The translations under genes and the position numbers were made by a program. Below the pieces are notes generated by a model. It ran no database searches and was not told where the DNA came from. It saw only the letters and a list, made by a program, of their open reading frames with translations. This document shows, piece by piece, positions 56,256 through 64,000 of a stretch of DNA of 64,000 nucleotides. How positions within the stretch are numbered: position 1 is the stretch's first letter; each line of letters begins with the position of its first letter. Source of the stretch: Ignavibacteriota bacterium (GTDB lineage: Bacteria > Bacteroidota > Ignavibacteria > Tepidaquicellales > Tepidaquicellaceae); assembly GCA_026390735.1 (NCBI GenBank), contig JAPLFJ010000034.1, positions 62,001 through 126,000 on the forward strand. The letters are read 5' to 3'.

Positions 56256-58775
56256 ATGAAAGCATTAAGACTCTCTCTTGCTGTATTTATAGTGATAAGT
56301 ACAGTATTAATAGCAAATTCAATTTTTTCGCAAAGTAATACAGGATATGATAATCCAAATGTTGACAGAATACCTTATAATCTGTTAAAGCAATCTCAGA
56401 TTAATTCGAATTATTCACCAACGTCGGTTACGTCTTCGGTAGTAACGACTGCTGACGGCTATGACAATTTCTTTTTAGGAGTTGATTTTGCAGAACCGCA
56501 TATTGCACTGAACCCTAACAATCCATTGCAGTATTTTACGGCGTTTAACACAAATGCCACTCATTACACAATGAACGGGTTAGACTGGTTTACAAATAAC
56601 CCTACTTTCCCCGGATTCACAATGATGGGTGACCCTGTAACAGCATATGACAGTCTTGGTAATTTGTATTATGACAATATGTATGGAGATGGTGCCAGCG
56701 CAATTTACGGTACCAAAATAGCAGTATCTTCGAATAACGGATTAACGTGGTCTTATGTTTCAGGCAATACGGGTGCCGATAAGAACTGGATAGCGGCTGA
56801 CCAGACAGGTGGTCCTTATGCAAATTACGTTTACGGAACAATGACTAACGGTAGTTCGTGCAATGTGATGAGAAGCACAAACAGAGGAGTTTCATTTCAG
56901 ACAGTTGCGAGTTTAACCCCGCACGGTTTACCGGGAGCAATGCCCTGCGTCGGACCGAATATGACGAATGGTAATTCGGGCGGATGTGTTTATGTAGTAA
57001 CTAATTCAGGAAGTTCTTTTGCTGCGACTTATTCATTCTTTGTTTCGACAAACGGTGGTGCATCATTCACTTTAAAGTCACAGCAGAATTTCACAGGATA
57101 CGTCGGAACAAACGTTGGCGGTCGTAACAGTGTTGAAAATATGAGAACCAGACCTTATCCGTTTATTACTGCGGATAACAGTTTCGGACCATACAGAGGA
57201 AGACTTTATTTAGTTTATTCAAACAATCAGCCTGCGGGAGACGGTAACAAACCTGATATATTCTGCAGATATTCAACCGACCAGGGTGCAACATTTTCAT
57301 CACCAGTTCAGATAAATGACGATGTAAACCCGACAACACATAATCAATGGCACCCCTCGGTATGGTGCGATAAACAAACCGGAAGACTTTTCGTAAAATG
57401 GCTTGATACAAGAAACTGTCCGACAAACGACAGCTGCGATGTTTATGCTTCGTTTACTACAAACGGCGGTGCAAGTTTTACAGCAAACCAAAGAGTAACC
57501 AATAAGAATTTTAAAATAGACTGTATAAGCTGCGGAGGCGGTGGAACGCCAAAGTATCTTGGTGATTACGACGCTATTACATCGTACGGAAAAACCTCAA
57601 TGATTGTATGGTCTGATTACAGACAGAGTTCATTCGGAAGTTATACTTCATACTTCCCTGACTATGCGATGAAATTAAACCCTACCAAGGCATACGCAGG
57701 AAACAATGACAGTGCGTTCGTAAGAGTGGTGGTTCCTTCGATAAAGAATTACAGTGATTACGTTAAGTTCACTGCTACGGTTGACACACTGCCTGCAGCG
57801 GGGACGATACAGTTAAGTTTTGTGAACGGTAAAGATTCTTTAACAGTATTTCCTGATTCTGTCACATTAAGAGTAAAAACAATAGGTTCAGTAACCCCGG
57901 GTGTTTACGGTATAATAATTACAGGCAAAGGACCGAACGGAATTCCTGTTCACCAGAGAATTCAGAATTTTGATATTAACGTTGCAACATTAAGTATAGG
58001 AACGAACAGAGACGGTGTCTGCGATTTCAAGATTAATACTGTACAGTACAACACAAGACAGATTTCAACATTCAACCTTGGTTCTTCATTAACACTTCAG
58101 GCATTGAGTCCTAAAGTTGTCGGAGGTACAAGGTACATCTATCAAAACTGGTCACAGGGCGGCGATACGACACAAACGTTTACAGTTAACAATGCAGCCA
58201 CATACACAGCAAACTATAAAGCACAATTCAGATTACTTCTGAATTCATCGATTGGAAATTCATTCGGCGGCGGTTTATTTTATGATTCAGCCGTTACATT
58301 CCAGTTTGGTGTAAACTCAAGATTCTTTACTACAGGCGGTCTGACTTACCAGTTTAAAGGATGGACAGGTGTCGGTACGGGTTCATACACAAGCCCTGAC
58401 AGTTCGGGACTTGATACGATAAGGAACATCGCAATCGGTAATGCAATCGTTGAAACGGCCAGATGGGTACAGATTCAGGTAGGCGTTCAGAATATCGGAA
58501 CAGAAATTCCTAATGAATTCAAACTTTACCAGAATTATCCTAATCCGTTTAACCCTGTAACAAATATTAATTTTGATATTGCAAAAGCGGGAATGGTACA
58601 GATAAAGGTTTATGATGTATTAGGAAAAGAAGTAGAAATACTTGCGAATGAAGTATTACAACCAGGAAGGTACAAAACATCTTTTGATGCGAACAGACTT
58701 TCGAGTGGAATATACTTCTACAGAATAACAACGAATGATTTCACAGATATAAAGAGAATGATGGTTATCAAGTAA
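56256..58775 (+). CDS. Secreted Asp-box protein with T9SS sorting domain (2)
   Basis: 839 residues, same layout as its upstream neighbour: signal peptide, the shared N-terminal block DGYDNFFLGVDF-EPHIA-NP, Asp-box blades (STNRGVSFQ, STDQGATFS, TTNGGASFT), the VKFTATVDTLPAAGTIQLSF module, the FKGWTGVGTGS repeat module and a T9SS tail (YQNYPNPFNPVTNINFDI ... GIYFYRI). It differs in the propeller loops, where extra cysteines occur (DTRNCPTNDSCD, IDCISCGGGG). Likely co-transcribed and exported together. Function unknown; glycan binding or hydrolysis is only a guess. Confidence 0.92.
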   Translation: MKALRLSLAVFIVISTVLIANSIFSQSNTGYDNPNVDRIPYNLLKQSQINSNYSPTSVTSSVVTTADGYDNFFLGVDFAEPHIALNPNNPLQYFTAFNTNATHYTMNGLDWFTNNPTFPGFTMMGDPVTAYDSLGNLYYDNMYGDGASAIYGTKIAVSSNNGLTWSYVSGNTGADKNWIAADQTGGPYANYVYGTMTNGSSCNVMRSTNRGVSFQTVASLTPHGLPGAMPCVGPNMTNGNSGGCVYVVTNSGSSFAATYSFFVSTNGGASFTLKSQQNFTGYVGTNVGGRNSVENMRTRPYPFITADNSFGPYRGRLYLVYSNNQPAGDGNKPDIFCRYSTDQGATFSSPVQINDDVNPTTHNQWHPSVWCDKQTGRLFVKWLDTRNCPTNDSCDVYASFTTNGGASFTANQRVTNKNFKIDCISCGGGGTPKYLGDYDAITSYGKTSMIVWSDYRQSSFGSYTSYFPDYAMKLNPTKAYAGNNDSAFVRVVVPSIKNYSDYVKFTATVDTLPAAGTIQLSFVNGKDSLTVFPDSVTLRVKTIGSVTPGVYGIIITGKGPNGIPVHQRIQNFDINVATLSIGTNRDGVCDFKINTVQYNTRQISTFNLGSSLTLQALSPKVVGGTRYIYQNWSQGGDTTQTFTVNNAATYTANYKAQFRLLLNSSIGNSFGGGLFYDSAVTFQFGVNSRFFTTGGLTYQFKGWTGVGTGSYTSPDSSGLDTIRNIAIGNAIVETARWVQIQVGVQNIGTEIPNEFKLYQNYPNPFNPVTNINFDIAKAGMVQIKVYDVLGKEVEILANEVLQPGRYKTSFDANRLSSGIYFYRITTNDFTDIKRMMVIK

Positions 58776-58795
58776 TAATTTTATGTTAAACGACA

Positions 58796-58830
58796 AAGCT
58801 GTCTCAGGAATGACTGAGGCAGCTTTTTTT
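58796..58830. terminator. Terminator between convergent genes
   Basis: 12-bp stem AAGCTGTCTCAG/CTGAGGCAGCTT (one G-U) around a 6-nt loop, then a run of T on the plus strand. Serves the Asp-box pair; the 58836 gene ends just beyond on the other strand. Confidence 0.88.
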
Positions 58831-58835
58831 ATTGA

Positions 58836-59546
58836 TTAAAATCCTTTAGCAAATGTATCAGACCATTCATAAAATTTATCGATAGTATTATAACGGACTG
58901 CGGCAAAATACATAATCCGTACTTTATACGATTTTATAAGGAGCAAAGAATCCTTATCGACAGTAATTTTACATTTTGTGAAGTCACCAGTCCGGCTGAG
59001 GCAAACATCTTCCGAGAATCTTAAAAGAGTAAAATCATCTGAAGTATATATATCTTTCCTGCCGAGATAAATGATACAGACACAATGGAAAGGCAGATCA
59101 GGCAGATTCAAAGCAGCCAAGTTAAGTTTAAATTCTGCGAAGACGGAATTTCTTTTCAGAGCAAAGGATTTCATTTTGAAGAAATAAATACGCGAATGAT
59201 ATTTATCGGGGACGAATTTATGGATAGGGGTAATGGAATTACGTAAATTAAGACCTTCGTAAGTAGTGATGGTGCCGTTAGTTTTAAGAATACGCGAGTT
59301 TTTATTAGCACCCAGTGAATTAGATTTATCCCACAGGTCATAAAGAATATCATCTGACTTAACAGCCTTAGCGAGTTTATTGTTAAGTTTAGTCCGCATA
59401 TGAGTTTTAAAGGAAGCTGCTGAATTGCTTTTATGGTAAATTAAAGGTCTTTCTGAGACCGATTCTTTGCCATACAGTTTTCTGTAAACCTTATTTCCAA
59501 GTTTACCATTGAACTTACCGAATTGATTTCCAACAGGTTTTGCCAT
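58836..59546 (-). CDS. Unrecognised protein with FGK-x-GKLGN N-terminus
   Basis: 236 residues, basic, no signal peptide. The start MAKPVGNQFGKFNGKLGNKVY resembles the glycine/lysine N-terminus of DUF6266-like Bacteroidota proteins (a 'GKVGNVV' motif), but the rest (beta-rich, KSFALKRNSVFAEFKLNL and later VRIMYFAAVRYN, WSDTFAKGF) is not one I can assign. Such proteins are found isolated or near phage- or conjugation-like genes; nothing of the kind is here. Monocistronic. Confidence 0.7.
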   Translation of the reverse strand: MAKPVGNQFGKFNGKLGNKVYRKLYGKESVSERPLIYHKSNSAASFKTHMRTKLNNKLAKAVKSDDILYDLWDKSNSLGANKNSRILKTNGTITTYEGLNLRNSITPIHKFVPDKYHSRIYFFKMKSFALKRNSVFAEFKLNLAALNLPDLPFHCVCIIYLGRKDIYTSDDFTLLRFSEDVCLSRTGDFTKCKITVDKDSLLLIKSYKVRIMYFAAVRYNTIDKFYEWSDTFAKGF

Positions 59547-59619
59547 ATCGATGAATTATATGTTTCCTTAAAAATACGGTAAATTGACCATAGATGAAAG
59601 AAAGAAATGACTTAGAAAC

Positions 59620-59662
59620 CCGCATTCACCCCGCTTTCACCCCGCAATCACTCCGCTTTCAT
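59620..59662. repeat. Degenerate 10-11 bp CCCGC-TTCA repeat, four units
   Basis: Units CCCGCATTCAC, CCCGCTTTCA, CCCGCAATCA and CTCCGCTTTCA in a row. GC-rich against the local background. It lies in the 258-bp gap between the 236-residue protein gene and the lipoprotein gene at 59805; the rest of the gap shows nothing recognisable. Confidence 0.6.
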
Positions 59663-59804
59663 GTTTTTACAGTGGAGGTATGCCAAATATTTTCTTTCTG
59701 ATTTTAATATCCGGGCCAGGAACAGAGATTAAACCTTTAATGCTTTGCCTTTGTCTTACAAACAGTATTTTAAATTAAAAACAATTTACTGAAAAGGATA
59801 CCGG

Positions 59805-60782
59805 ATGAGAGCAATAAAAAGGATATTAATTATAGTACCAATTATACTGACAGCATTATCAGGCTGTCAGAGAAATGCAGTTGAACCGACGAATATGACT
59901 GACAATGAATATGTGCAAGCAGTGATAAGCGGAGGTTACGACAATGACTACACGAACGAAGACAACATCATGATGCAGGAATACACTGACCTGAATGAAG
60001 GAGGAGCAGTATATGATAACGAATCAAACCCTCCAGCAAATCCATACGATTCTCTTTACAAATGGGGCAGAAGAATAACAGGGGTAAACAGAAATTACAA
60101 TATCGAGAATGAGGGTGATTCCCTTAAGAACGTAACAGTCACAACGACATTTGCAGGCAACTTCATTACAATAGGATATCAGGGCGGTATAAAAGATACG
60201 GCAGTAAAACCATACACTGAAGTACTGAAAAGGAAAGTCGTTTTCAAAAGAATAGCCAGTACTGAATATCCAAGAAGAAACTGGAGATTGTACAAAGTTT
60301 CAAATCTAGACGGAGAAACGACACAGCCTCAGACAGGTTCATCAAAAGTGCAGATAACAAAGGTAGAAATTTACAAGAACAATTCATCGACTCCGAATTA
60401 TGTTTTTAACGGACCCGACTTTACGGGTACATTATTCACGACAAAACTATTCGGCGGCGAGGGAATTCCGCAACTTGACAGAAATGACCTGGTTAAAGTG
60501 AAGATTTACACAACTTCCCAATCGGTTAAAACTGATTATGTAGCATTCCACTGGGCGAAGAATACTTACGGGTTCCACAGAATTCCGTTTACTTTGGAAA
60601 GTGAAACGGGTAGCGGACCATATTCCAGAATCTACACAAAAGACTTTAATATCTACGGTAGTCACAGAATCGGTGCACATAATGCATATTTCAGCGCAAA
60701 TACGAATGAATCATTGTATAATGATGATTTGAACGAATTTGCATCGGATTTAGTCGGTATACCTTTCAAAGTAACAAAATAA
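59805..60782 (+). CDS. Unrecognised lipoprotein
   Basis: 325 residues with a lipoprotein signal ending LSGC (Cys21). An acidic linker rich in Asn/Asp follows, with DNDYTNEDNIMMQEYTDLNEGG. The main part is beta-rich, including repeated 'VTTTFAGNFITIGYQGG' and 'QITKVEIYKNN' strands, and ends with FSANTNESLYNDDLNEFASDLVGIPFKV. Probably an outer-membrane-anchored beta-domain protein. AAAAGGA precedes the ATG. Own terminator downstream. Confidence 0.82.
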   Translation: MRAIKRILIIVPIILTALSGCQRNAVEPTNMTDNEYVQAVISGGYDNDYTNEDNIMMQEYTDLNEGGAVYDNESNPPANPYDSLYKWGRRITGVNRNYNIENEGDSLKNVTVTTTFAGNFITIGYQGGIKDTAVKPYTEVLKRKVVFKRIASTEYPRRNWRLYKVSNLDGETTQPQTGSSKVQITKVEIYKNNSSTPNYVFNGPDFTGTLFTTKLFGGEGIPQLDRNDLVKVKIYTTSQSVKTDYVAFHWAKNTYGFHRIPFTLESETGSGPYSRIYTKDFNIYGSHRIGAHNAYFSANTNESLYNDDLNEFASDLVGIPFKVTK

Positions 60783-60808
60783 TCACTCATTCCGAATAAG
60801 TGAGACAA

Positions 60809-60837
60809 AAAGGCAGGGTATTAATTATCCTGCTTTT
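60809..60837 (+). terminator. Terminator after the 59805 lipoprotein gene
   Basis: 9-bp stem AAAGGCAGG/CCTGCTTTT with an 11-nt loop, then further T. Confidence 0.82.
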
Positions 60838-60898
60838 TTAATTGAAGAAAAAGCTTATTTTTATGGTTAAACAATTATAAAGTAAACAATTTGGAATT

Positions 60899-61126
60899 TT
60901 GGAGCTGATTAGGGAAGAAAATTTCTTAATAAGTAATAAGCAATACACCGTTAAAGTTGAATTTGACGGTGAAAATTATATTGTATCCGGTTATCTGGAA
61001 GGAAATTTAGTAAACCAGACAAAGCGGAGTGCTCCCGGAAACAGCGAAACTTACAAACCTGACAGTATAGAGATAGAAAACTTAATATACCTGATAAAAG
61101 AAGATTTTAACGAACACGAACTGTAA
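60899..61126 (+). CDS. Small hypothetical protein upstream of YrdC-like gene
   Basis: 75 residues starting at a TTG (no ATG in the frame). Mixed charged sequence with VKVEFDGENYIVSGYLEGNLV, which looks like a short beta-hairpin domain, then a hydrophilic stretch and LIYLIKEDFNEHEL. Gap to the following gene is 12 bp, supporting a real gene in a two-gene transcript. A weak TTGGA lies 6 bp before the start. Function unknown. Confidence 0.6.
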   Translation: MELIREENFLISNKQYTVKVEFDGENYIVSGYLEGNLVNQTKRSAPGNSETYKPDSIEIENLIYLIKEDFNEHEL

Positions 61127-61138
61127 AATCCCCTATTA

Positions 61139-61753
61139 ATGCTCTTACATATCCATCCCGAGAACCCCGAAGAGAGAAAGATTAAAATTGTTACAGAATG
61201 TCTTAAGGACGGGGGCGTTATAATATATCCAACTGACACAGTTTATTCGCTTGGATGCGACATAAACAATCACCGTGCAATAGAGAAAATAAGCAGAATA
61301 AAGAATATTGATGTAAAAACTGCCAACTATTCACTTGTATGCTATGATTTAAGTCATTTGTCAGATTATGTTTTCAGCATTGATACTCCTTTGTACAGAG
61401 TGATGAAAAAGACATTACCAGGAGCTTTTACATTCATATTAAAAGCAAACAGTAACGTGCCAAAGATATTCAAGAATAAGAAGAAATCAGTAGGAATAAG
61501 AGTGCCCGACAATAAAATATGCAGAATGATTGTAAAGGAGTTAGGAAATCCAATTACTGCTACATCAATACACGATATATATGACAACGATGATTATATT
61601 ACGGATGCCGAGGAAATATACAGATTATTTGAGAACAGAGTCGACATAGTAATAGACGGCGGATACGGACACAAGACACCTTCAACTGTCTTCGATTGTT
61701 CTGACGGGGAGATAACCCTTGTAAGACAGGGTCTGGGAATATTTGAGTTATAA
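61139..61753 (+). CDS. L-threonylcarbamoyladenylate synthase, YrdC/Sua5/YciO family
   Basis: 204-residue YrdC-fold protein. GGVIIYPTDTVYSLGCDINN is the family's first block, followed by KISRIKN, the PGAFTFILKANSNVPKIF nucleotide-contact segment, GIRVPDN and the late PITATSIH. Full TsaC/Sua5 proteins make the threonylcarbamoyl-AMP for t6A37 of tRNA; the short length and TDTVYSLGCDIN variant place it near the YciO group, whose activity differs. Followed 3 bp later by the hairpin that ends the convergent ferredoxin gene. Confidence 0.88.
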   Translation: MLLHIHPENPEERKIKIVTECLKDGGVIIYPTDTVYSLGCDINNHRAIEKISRIKNIDVKTANYSLVCYDLSHLSDYVFSIDTPLYRVMKKTLPGAFTFILKANSNVPKIFKNKKKSVGIRVPDNKICRMIVKELGNPITATSIHDIYDNDDYITDAEEIYRLFENRVDIVIDGGYGHKTPSTVFDCSDGEITLVRQGLGIFEL

Positions 61754-61756
61754 AAA

Positions 61757-61780
61757 ACCCCGATAGTTTATTACCGGGGT
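61757..61780 (-). terminator. Terminator of the ferredoxin gene
   Basis: ACCCCG/CGGGGT 6-bp stem around a 12-nt loop, with TTTTTT on the minus strand. It sits directly after the YrdC-like stop codon. Confidence 0.75.
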
Positions 61781-61806
61781 AAAGGAAAACAAATGATAAT
61801 TTATTT

Positions 61807-62667
61807 TTACAACCACTCTTCTTCGATTACATCACCCTGAACACCAACTACTGAATATTTAACTGGTATTTTTCTTACCGAAGATGCAACAGCATTTTCC
61901 GCAAGTTGCAGCAATCCACCGCAACAAGGAACTTCCATAATTACAACATGTATTGTATTAATCTTTGATTCTTCAATCAATATTCTGAGTTTTTCCGAAT
62001 AAACCTGTTTATTCGAATCAAGTTTAGGACACGCAATTACAAGTTTCTTGTTCTTAAGGAATCTTGAATGAAAATTACTGATACTGAACGGAACACAATC
62101 TGCAGCGAGGAGTAAATCACAACCGTTGAAATGAGAAGCTGCGGGATTTGCAAGGTGCAGTTGAATAGGCCAGTGAGTTAACTCAGATGAAGATGATACT
62201 TCTTCCTTTTCGGCAATATCTGATTTAACGAAGGCCCTTTCTTTTGAACCAGGGCAGCCAGTGTGCTGAGGAGGATTATTGTTAATTACATTAATATTCT
62301 GATTAAAGAGTGATGATAGGTCGGCTTGAATATTGTTTGCTTTAAGGTATTCAACACCCTCCTTAAAATACTCCATTTCATTATGCTCCTTAAGGTGCTT
62401 AAGATGAGCAAGAATAACCTTCTCACCAAGTCTGGAGATTCTCTCAATAACTGCCAGTTCACTGTACGGCTCAGCTTCCCTTTCTTCGAGAATGATTGCC
62501 CCTTCAGGACAGGTTCCTATGCAGGCACCGAGACCATCGCAGAATAATTCACTTACAAGTCTTGCCTTACCATCAATCATCTGGAGTGCACCCTCGTGAC
62601 ATCCGTTAACGCATTCCTCGCATCCGTTACATTTTGCTTCGTCTATTGTTATGATTGTTCTTTTCAT
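61807..62667 (-). CDS. Ferredoxin-domain protein, 286 residues
   Basis: An N-terminal 2[4Fe-4S]-type domain: CNGCEECVNGCHEGA and CDGLGACIGTCPEGA. The second motif lacks the Cys at the second position (Leu instead), so that cluster is probably 3-Cys or unusual. From residue about 145 there is a second domain with CPGSKERAF, DLLLAADCVPF, LVIACPKLD and EVPCCGGLLQLAENA, a cysteine-rich layout typical of this anaerobe ferredoxin family. Redox partner unknown. Ends with VQGDVIEEEWL. Confidence 0.9.
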   Translation of the reverse strand: MKRTIITIDEAKCNGCEECVNGCHEGALQMIDGKARLVSELFCDGLGACIGTCPEGAIILEEREAEPYSELAVIERISRLGEKVILAHLKHLKEHNEMEYFKEGVEYLKANNIQADLSSLFNQNINVINNNPPQHTGCPGSKERAFVKSDIAEKEEVSSSSELTHWPIQLHLANPAASHFNGCDLLLAADCVPFSISNFHSRFLKNKKLVIACPKLDSNKQVYSEKLRILIEESKINTIHVVIMEVPCCGGLLQLAENAVASSVRKIPVKYSVVGVQGDVIEEEWL

Positions 62668-62855
62668 ATATTTAATACTTTATGTTTGTAATCAGATAAA
62701 TATATCTGTTTTGGTTATAATATTCAAGTCTGATTTAAACGTATAATTTATTTATTCCGGACAATTAATAGCAGCACTTTATTTTCATACTGTTTGTTTA
62801 TGATATTTTACGGGAATAATAATATTAGTATATTTACACAAATTAAAACCATAAT

Positions 62856-63302
62856 ATGTCATTAATAAAGGAATTCAGGGAATTTATAATGAAGGGCAAT
62901 GTGCTTGATTTAGCAGTTGCCGTAATCATCGGCGGAGCATTCGGGAAAATAGTTACTTCACTTGTAAACGATATATTAATGCCGCCAATAGGAATATTAC
63001 TTGGAAGAGTGGATTTCAAACAATTGAAGTTTGTAATACAAAGCAGTAAAGAGGCGGTAATGAACGGAACGCAGGTTGTATCCCCTGCTGTTACGGAAGT
63101 ATCATTAAACTACGGTGCATTCTTACAGAACACAATAGATTTTATACTGATTGGATTTTGTATTTTTATAGTCTTAAAAGCATATCAGAAAGTTACGAGG
63201 AAGAAAGAAGAAACACCTGCACCTCCTTCCGAGCCAAGCAATGAGGAAAAGTTACTGACAGAAATAAGAGATTTACTAAAAGATAAGAACCAGACAGAAT
63301 AG
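62856..63302 (+). CDS. mscL: Large-conductance mechanosensitive channel
   Basis: Inner-membrane osmotic-release channel. The first helix block EFREFIMKGNVLDLAVAVIIGGAFGKIVTSLVNDILMPPIG is canonical, and the second helix is AFLQNTIDFILIGFCIFIVLK. The C-terminal helix ends RDLLKDKNQTE. 148 residues is normal. Single gene, with a bidirectional terminator 20 bp after the stop. A TATATTTA box about 30 bp upstream is a weak promoter candidate. Confidence 0.97.
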   Translation: MSLIKEFREFIMKGNVLDLAVAVIIGGAFGKIVTSLVNDILMPPIGILLGRVDFKQLKFVIQSSKEAVMNGTQVVSPAVTEVSLNYGAFLQNTIDFILIGFCIFIVLKAYQKVTRKKEETPAPPSEPSNEEKLLTEIRDLLKDKNQTE

Positions 63303-63321
63303 ATTTCGTAACGAATAAATA

Positions 63322-63354
63322 AAAAGGGGAATCCATAATATGGGCTCCCCTTTT
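63322..63354. terminator. Bidirectional terminator mscL / M13 peptidase
   Basis: 9-bp stem AAAAGGGGA/TCCCCTTTT with a loop containing a further CAT/ATG pairing; T runs on both strands. It lies between convergent genes. Confidence 0.88.
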
Positions 63355-63373
63355 TTAATTTCACAAATATACA

Positions 63374-64000
63374 TTACCAGATCTGAACTCTTACGTTCTC
63401 ATTTCTGAAGAGTTTGTTACCGTCTTTAACGTTAAATGCACCATAAAACTCTTTTATGTTGGAATAAGGTCCGTTCACGCGCAGGAATGCTGGTGAATGA
63501 ACGTCTGTCATTATTCTTCTTGCGAGAGTTTCAGGTCTGTAATAAACAGCCCACGAATATGCATACCCGAGGAAATATCTCTGTAGTGCATTGAATCCGC
63601 CGATTTCCTTATTCGATTTCCCCTCTTCAGAATTCATCAGTGCTTCAATACCAATGACAAGACCTCCGAGGTCGGCAATGTTTTCGCCGAGTGTCGCTTT
63701 GCCGTTAACGTGCATCGAATCGAGAACGACATAATTACTGAACTGGTCGACCATTAACTGAGACTTCTTAACAAACTTAGTTGAATCCTCAGCTGTCCAC
63801 CATCCTTTGAGATTTCCAAACTCATCATACAGCCTGCCCTGGTCGTCGAAACCGTGAGTCATTTCATGTCCGATAGTACTTGCTCCAATAAATCCGTAAA
63901 GGAAAGCATCATCAACTTCACTCATTTTCTTACCGGGAACAGTCAGAATTGCTGCAGGGATAACTATTTCATTGTTAGATGGATTATAATAAGCATTGTA
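63374..64000 (-). CDS. M13 (neprilysin-like) metallopeptidase, 3' part
   Basis: Partial gene; the reading frame is open through the right edge of the window, so the N-terminal part lies outside. The visible 208 residues begin YNAYYNPSNNEIVIPAAIL, the substrate-binding strand of M13, then zinc motif HEMTH in GHEMTHGFDDQG and the third ligand Glu in GENIADLGG. The C-terminal VNGPYSNIKEFYGAF and final W are typical. Zinc endopeptidase of the cell envelope in relatives. A Met at 63925 should not be taken as the start. Confidence 0.94.
   Translation of the reverse strand, partial: YNAYYNPSNNEIVIPAAILTVPGKKMSEVDDAFLYGFIGASTIGHEMTHGFDDQGRLYDEFGNLKGWWTAEDSTKFVKKSQLMVDQFSNYVVLDSMHVNGKATLGENIADLGGLVIGIEALMNSEEGKSNKEIGGFNALQRYFLGYAYSWAVYYRPETLARRIMTDVHSPAFLRVNGPYSNIKEFYGAFNVKDGNKLFRNENVRVQIW

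Noticed and set aside
63374-63925. Short M13 protein starting at the Met at 63925
   Set aside because: The frame stays open to the window edge and encodes the conserved AYYNPS-NEI strand upstream, so the gene is cut by the window, not short.

Overview
The window is 64 kb of an AT-rich bacterial chromosome, by eye clearly below 40% GC. Gene content and style point to the Bacteroidota/Chlorobi assemblage, most likely an Ignavibacteria-type heterotroph. The clues are type IX secretion tails (YQNYPNPFNP followed by a GIYFYRL-like end) on two large secreted proteins, several TAnnTTTG-like -7 promoter boxes, weak or absent ribosome binding sites at many genes, and many secreted proteins and lipoproteins. 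This placement is inferred from gene content; no rRNA gene is present.

Layout. 1-5 kb: a secreted M1 peptidase, then clpP and tig (minus strand) and a lipoprotein. 5-10 kb: an NtrC-type regulator and a soluble seven-PAS sensor kinase, both with odd catalytic motifs. 10-11.6 kb: tRNA-Arg with a duplicated 3' piece, and a small PD-(D/E)XK-like protein. 11.7-17.2 kb: secD-secF-STAS, purA and a glycine-rich RRM protein. 17.2-26.5 kb: acetyl-CoA synthetase, a DUF4846 lipoprotein, indolepyruvate:ferredoxin oxidoreductase, an AmpG-like permease and a malic enzyme. 26.5-36.3 kb: a NamZ-type muramidase with a flippase, two related small exported proteins, nadC, a thioesterase, a GlcD-like oxidase, a zinc-ribbon/propeller protein and a cysteine-synthase-like enzyme.

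36.6-46.0 kb is the most coherent block: six enzyme genes and a transporter on the plus strand that together describe uptake and complete reductive degradation of uracil/thymine to acetyl- or propionyl-CoA. Its leader holds a 13-residue peptide ORF whose stop codon lies in the loop of an intrinsic-terminator-like hairpin. This suggests attenuation control and is the most testable new idea here.

46-64 kb: an old-yellow-enzyme homologue, a dienelactone hydrolase, a dihaem cytochrome c, a transcarboxylase-type operon (5S-like, 12S-like, a 79-residue OadG-like protein and biotin carrier, without a biotin carboxylase), two tandem paralogous Asp-box/T9SS proteins, several unrecognised proteins, a YrdC/Sua5 protein, a ferredoxin, mscL and the 3' part of an M13 peptidase gene that runs off the window. 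Propionyl-CoA from thymine or from amino acids could link the pyrimidine block to the transcarboxylase operon through methylmalonyl-CoA.

Intergenic regions carry several families of small repeats: paired palindromes with covarying stems, AGTTGTC heptamer runs, and a 20-bp CACAGAG tandem repeat. I see no CRISPR array, rRNA gene, insertion sequence or prophage.
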